NCBI RefSeq assembly: GCF_007992435.1 | Contig: NZ_BKAG01000018.1 | Span: 62,001 to 126,000 of the forward strand | From: Prosthecobacter gellanilyticus | GTDB lineage: Bacteria > Verrucomicrobiota > Verrucomicrobiia > Verrucomicrobiales > Verrucomicrobiaceae | Direction: 5' to 3' | Length of the DNA stretch: 64,000 bases | Part shown: piece by piece, positions 62,853 through 64,000 of the stretch | How positions within the stretch are numbered: position 1 is the first letter of the stretch | Layout of the letters: each line of letters starts with the position of its first letter | The notes under the pieces: generated by a model | What the model was told of the DNA's origin: nothing | Databases searched by the model: none | Seen by the model: only the letters and a program-made list of their open reading frames with translations | Made by a program: the position numbers and the translations under genes

Positions 62853-64000
62853 GATTCAGATGAGCTCACCCTGAAGCTCTCAAAAAAGCGCGTGTAAGCC
62901 GCGCAGCATTTCTCCGGCAGATAGCGCCCAAAGCTCATACGAGCACCAGCCGCACAGCTTTGACGAAACGCGGCATCTTCAACCATCCGCTGCATCGCTG
63001 CCGAGAGTGCCTGCACATCCGCACGACCTGTCGCCGCATCAATCGGCACCGTCATGCCGCTGCTCTCCAGCATCTCCGGAATGCCACCGACACTCGTGGC
63101 GATCATCGGCCGGCCCTGCGCCTGAAACTCGATGATCGCATTCGGCAGGCTCTCGGCGGCAAAATAGCTCGGCAAAAGGCCCACATCACATTTCGCGATC
63201 CACTCGCTCGTGTCCGCCTGATAACCTGCGATCTCCACACCTTCATCCGGTTTCACCTCGCCTCTAAGACGCTGGATCTCCGACCCTTCACCAATGAAGA
63301 GCATTTTCATCGGCATCTTCACTTGAGAGCGCAGCAAGCGAAACGCCGCCAGAGCCTCCGCCCAACCTTTCTCCGCCACACCGCGAGCCAGAAGCCCGAA
63401 GGTAAATACTTCATCTTTAGTTAGGCCAGTCTTCTCAGACACCTGGCCAACCGGCGCAGCATAAGGAATCACACTCTGACGGAATCCAGCCTTCCAAGGC
63501 ATCTCACGAAGATTCTGCTGATTCGCTTGCGAAGGACACACGACGCCATCAAGTCGCGCAAACACCGCTCGATGCCGTTCCAGCGAGGGATCTTCCTTTT
63601 TCAAAAGCGCATAGTCACCATGATCCGACTCCACCACCGGCACCGAAGCGCGGGCAAAGACATCACAGGCGATATGCGTCCCGCTGTGCAGGTGCGGATT
63701 CACCATCTGAAACTTCTCCAACCGGTGCAACAAGCCGAGCACCGCACGATGGATGCGCTTCTCCAAGGCCACTTTCGGAAACAGCAGGCTGAGTTTGTAG
63801 ATCACCCGATGAAAAAACGCATGCGGCAGTGGCAGTGAAACAACCCGCACCTGAGACTTGAAGGCACTCATGAGCGCCGGAGCCGAGTCACAGGCATAGG
63901 GCACATAAGCGGTGATCTCATGCTGCTCGCAAAGCGCGTTTGCCTGGCGCACAAAGGCCCACTCGGCACCGCCGGTCTGGAGAGAGGGGATCATCATGAG
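62849..64000 (-). CDS. Family 4 glycosyltransferase (5' end outside window)
   Basis: The first complete in-frame Met gives MMIPSLQTGGAEWAFVRQANAL, but the frame stays open to the window edge with a Leu codon before it, as expected for the usual hydrophobic N-terminal strand, so the start lies beyond 64000. Motifs: FTFGLLARGVAEKGWAEALAAF, MLFIGEGSEI, DVGLLPSYFAAESLPNAIIEFQAQGRPMIA (EX7E). The donor is unknown. It overlaps the LhgO-like gene by 4 bases. Confidence 0.85.
   Translation of the reverse strand, partial: LMMIPSLQTGGAEWAFVRQANALCEQHEITAYVPYACDSAPALMSAFKSQVRVVSLPLPHAFFHRVIYKLSLLFPKVALEKRIHRAVLGLLHRLEKFQMVNPHLHSGTHIACDVFARASVPVVESDHGDYALLKKEDPSLERHRAVFARLDGVVCPSQANQQNLREMPWKAGFRQSVIPYAAPVGQVSEKTGLTKDEVFTFGLLARGVAEKGWAEALAAFRLLRSQVKMPMKMLFIGEGSEIQRLRGEVKPDEGVEIAGYQADTSEWIAKCDVGLLPSYFAAESLPNAIIEFQAQGRPMIATSVGGIPEMLESSGMTVPIDAATGRADVQALSAAMQRMVEDAAFRQSCAAGARMSFGRYLPEKCCAAYTRFFESFRVSSSES

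Noticed and set aside
24127-64000. An exosortase-linked extracellular polysaccharide system
   Set aside because: AsnB, WecA-like and many glycosyltransferases can suggest it, but I saw no exosortase, PEP-CTERM protein or tyrosine kinase in the window.
1-64000. The hexamer CCTAAC and its complement, seen at many places
   Set aside because: By eye it occurs roughly as often as expected by chance for a six-base motif on both strands of 64 kb, and it has no fixed place relative to genes.
1-64000. rRNA, tRNA, transposase or phage genes
   Set aside because: None were recognised; open frames are well packed and the non-coding gaps are too short or hold only the repeats listed.

Overview
The window looks like a chromosomal segment of a Gram-negative PVC-group bacterium, most likely Verrucomicrobia (Verrucomicrobiaceae-like). 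This is inferred from the high-GC, densely packed DNA, the mix of DUF1080 and GxDLY-type SGNH secreted proteins, a giant cadherin/LamG/RHS surface protein and PVC-style intergenic repeats. No rRNA, tRNA, CRISPR array, phage gene or transposase was seen.

Region 1 (1-16242, + strand) is the 3' part of one enormous gene. It encodes about 14 cadherin-like repeats, a propeller-like region, five LamG/PKD-like modules, RHS/YD repeats, an RHS core, and a C-terminal tip ending in a WHHH motif typical of HNH/EndoVII nuclease toxins. No recognisable immunity gene follows it.

Region 2 (16.4-24.1 kb) is ordinary single-gene housekeeping: a cupin, a class I/II aminotransferase with an Lrp/AsnC regulator, a secreted SGNH hydrolase, a DUF1080 protein, a glycine-zipper lipoprotein, an RlmM-like rRNA methyltransferase, an HTH-metallo-beta-lactamase fusion, a membrane coiled-coil protein and a VOC protein. 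Two clear intrinsic terminators lie here.

Region 3 (24.1-29.6 kb, - strand) holds three surface-polysaccharide genes: an O-antigen ligase/polymerase with TPRs, a WecA-like initiating phosphoglycosyltransferase and a glycosyltransferase. Upstream is a repeat-rich non-coding stretch with 10-bp-phased repeats, then three + strand genes (GNAT, a hypothetical, a methyltransferase).

Region 4 (32.05-64.0 kb, - strand, continuing past the window) is a polysaccharide biosynthesis locus of about 25 genes, many overlapping by 4 bp. It encodes a GDP-mannose 3,5-epimerase-like enzyme, two more sugar-nucleotide epimerase/dehydratases, a DegT aminotransferase, an AsnB-type amidotransferase, about ten glycosyltransferases, five FkbM methyltransferases, a NeuD-type O-acetyltransferase, two acyltransferase-3 proteins (one frameshifted), a Wzy-like polymerase, a Wzt-type ABC ATPase and an LhgO-like oxidase. 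Together these would build, methylate, acylate and export a heavily decorated surface glycan. The strongest oddities are the nuclease-tipped giant protein without visible immunity, heptamer repeats inserted in frame in asnB and wzt, the decamer-phased intergenic repeats, and the one-base deletion at the conserved His codon of an acyltransferase.
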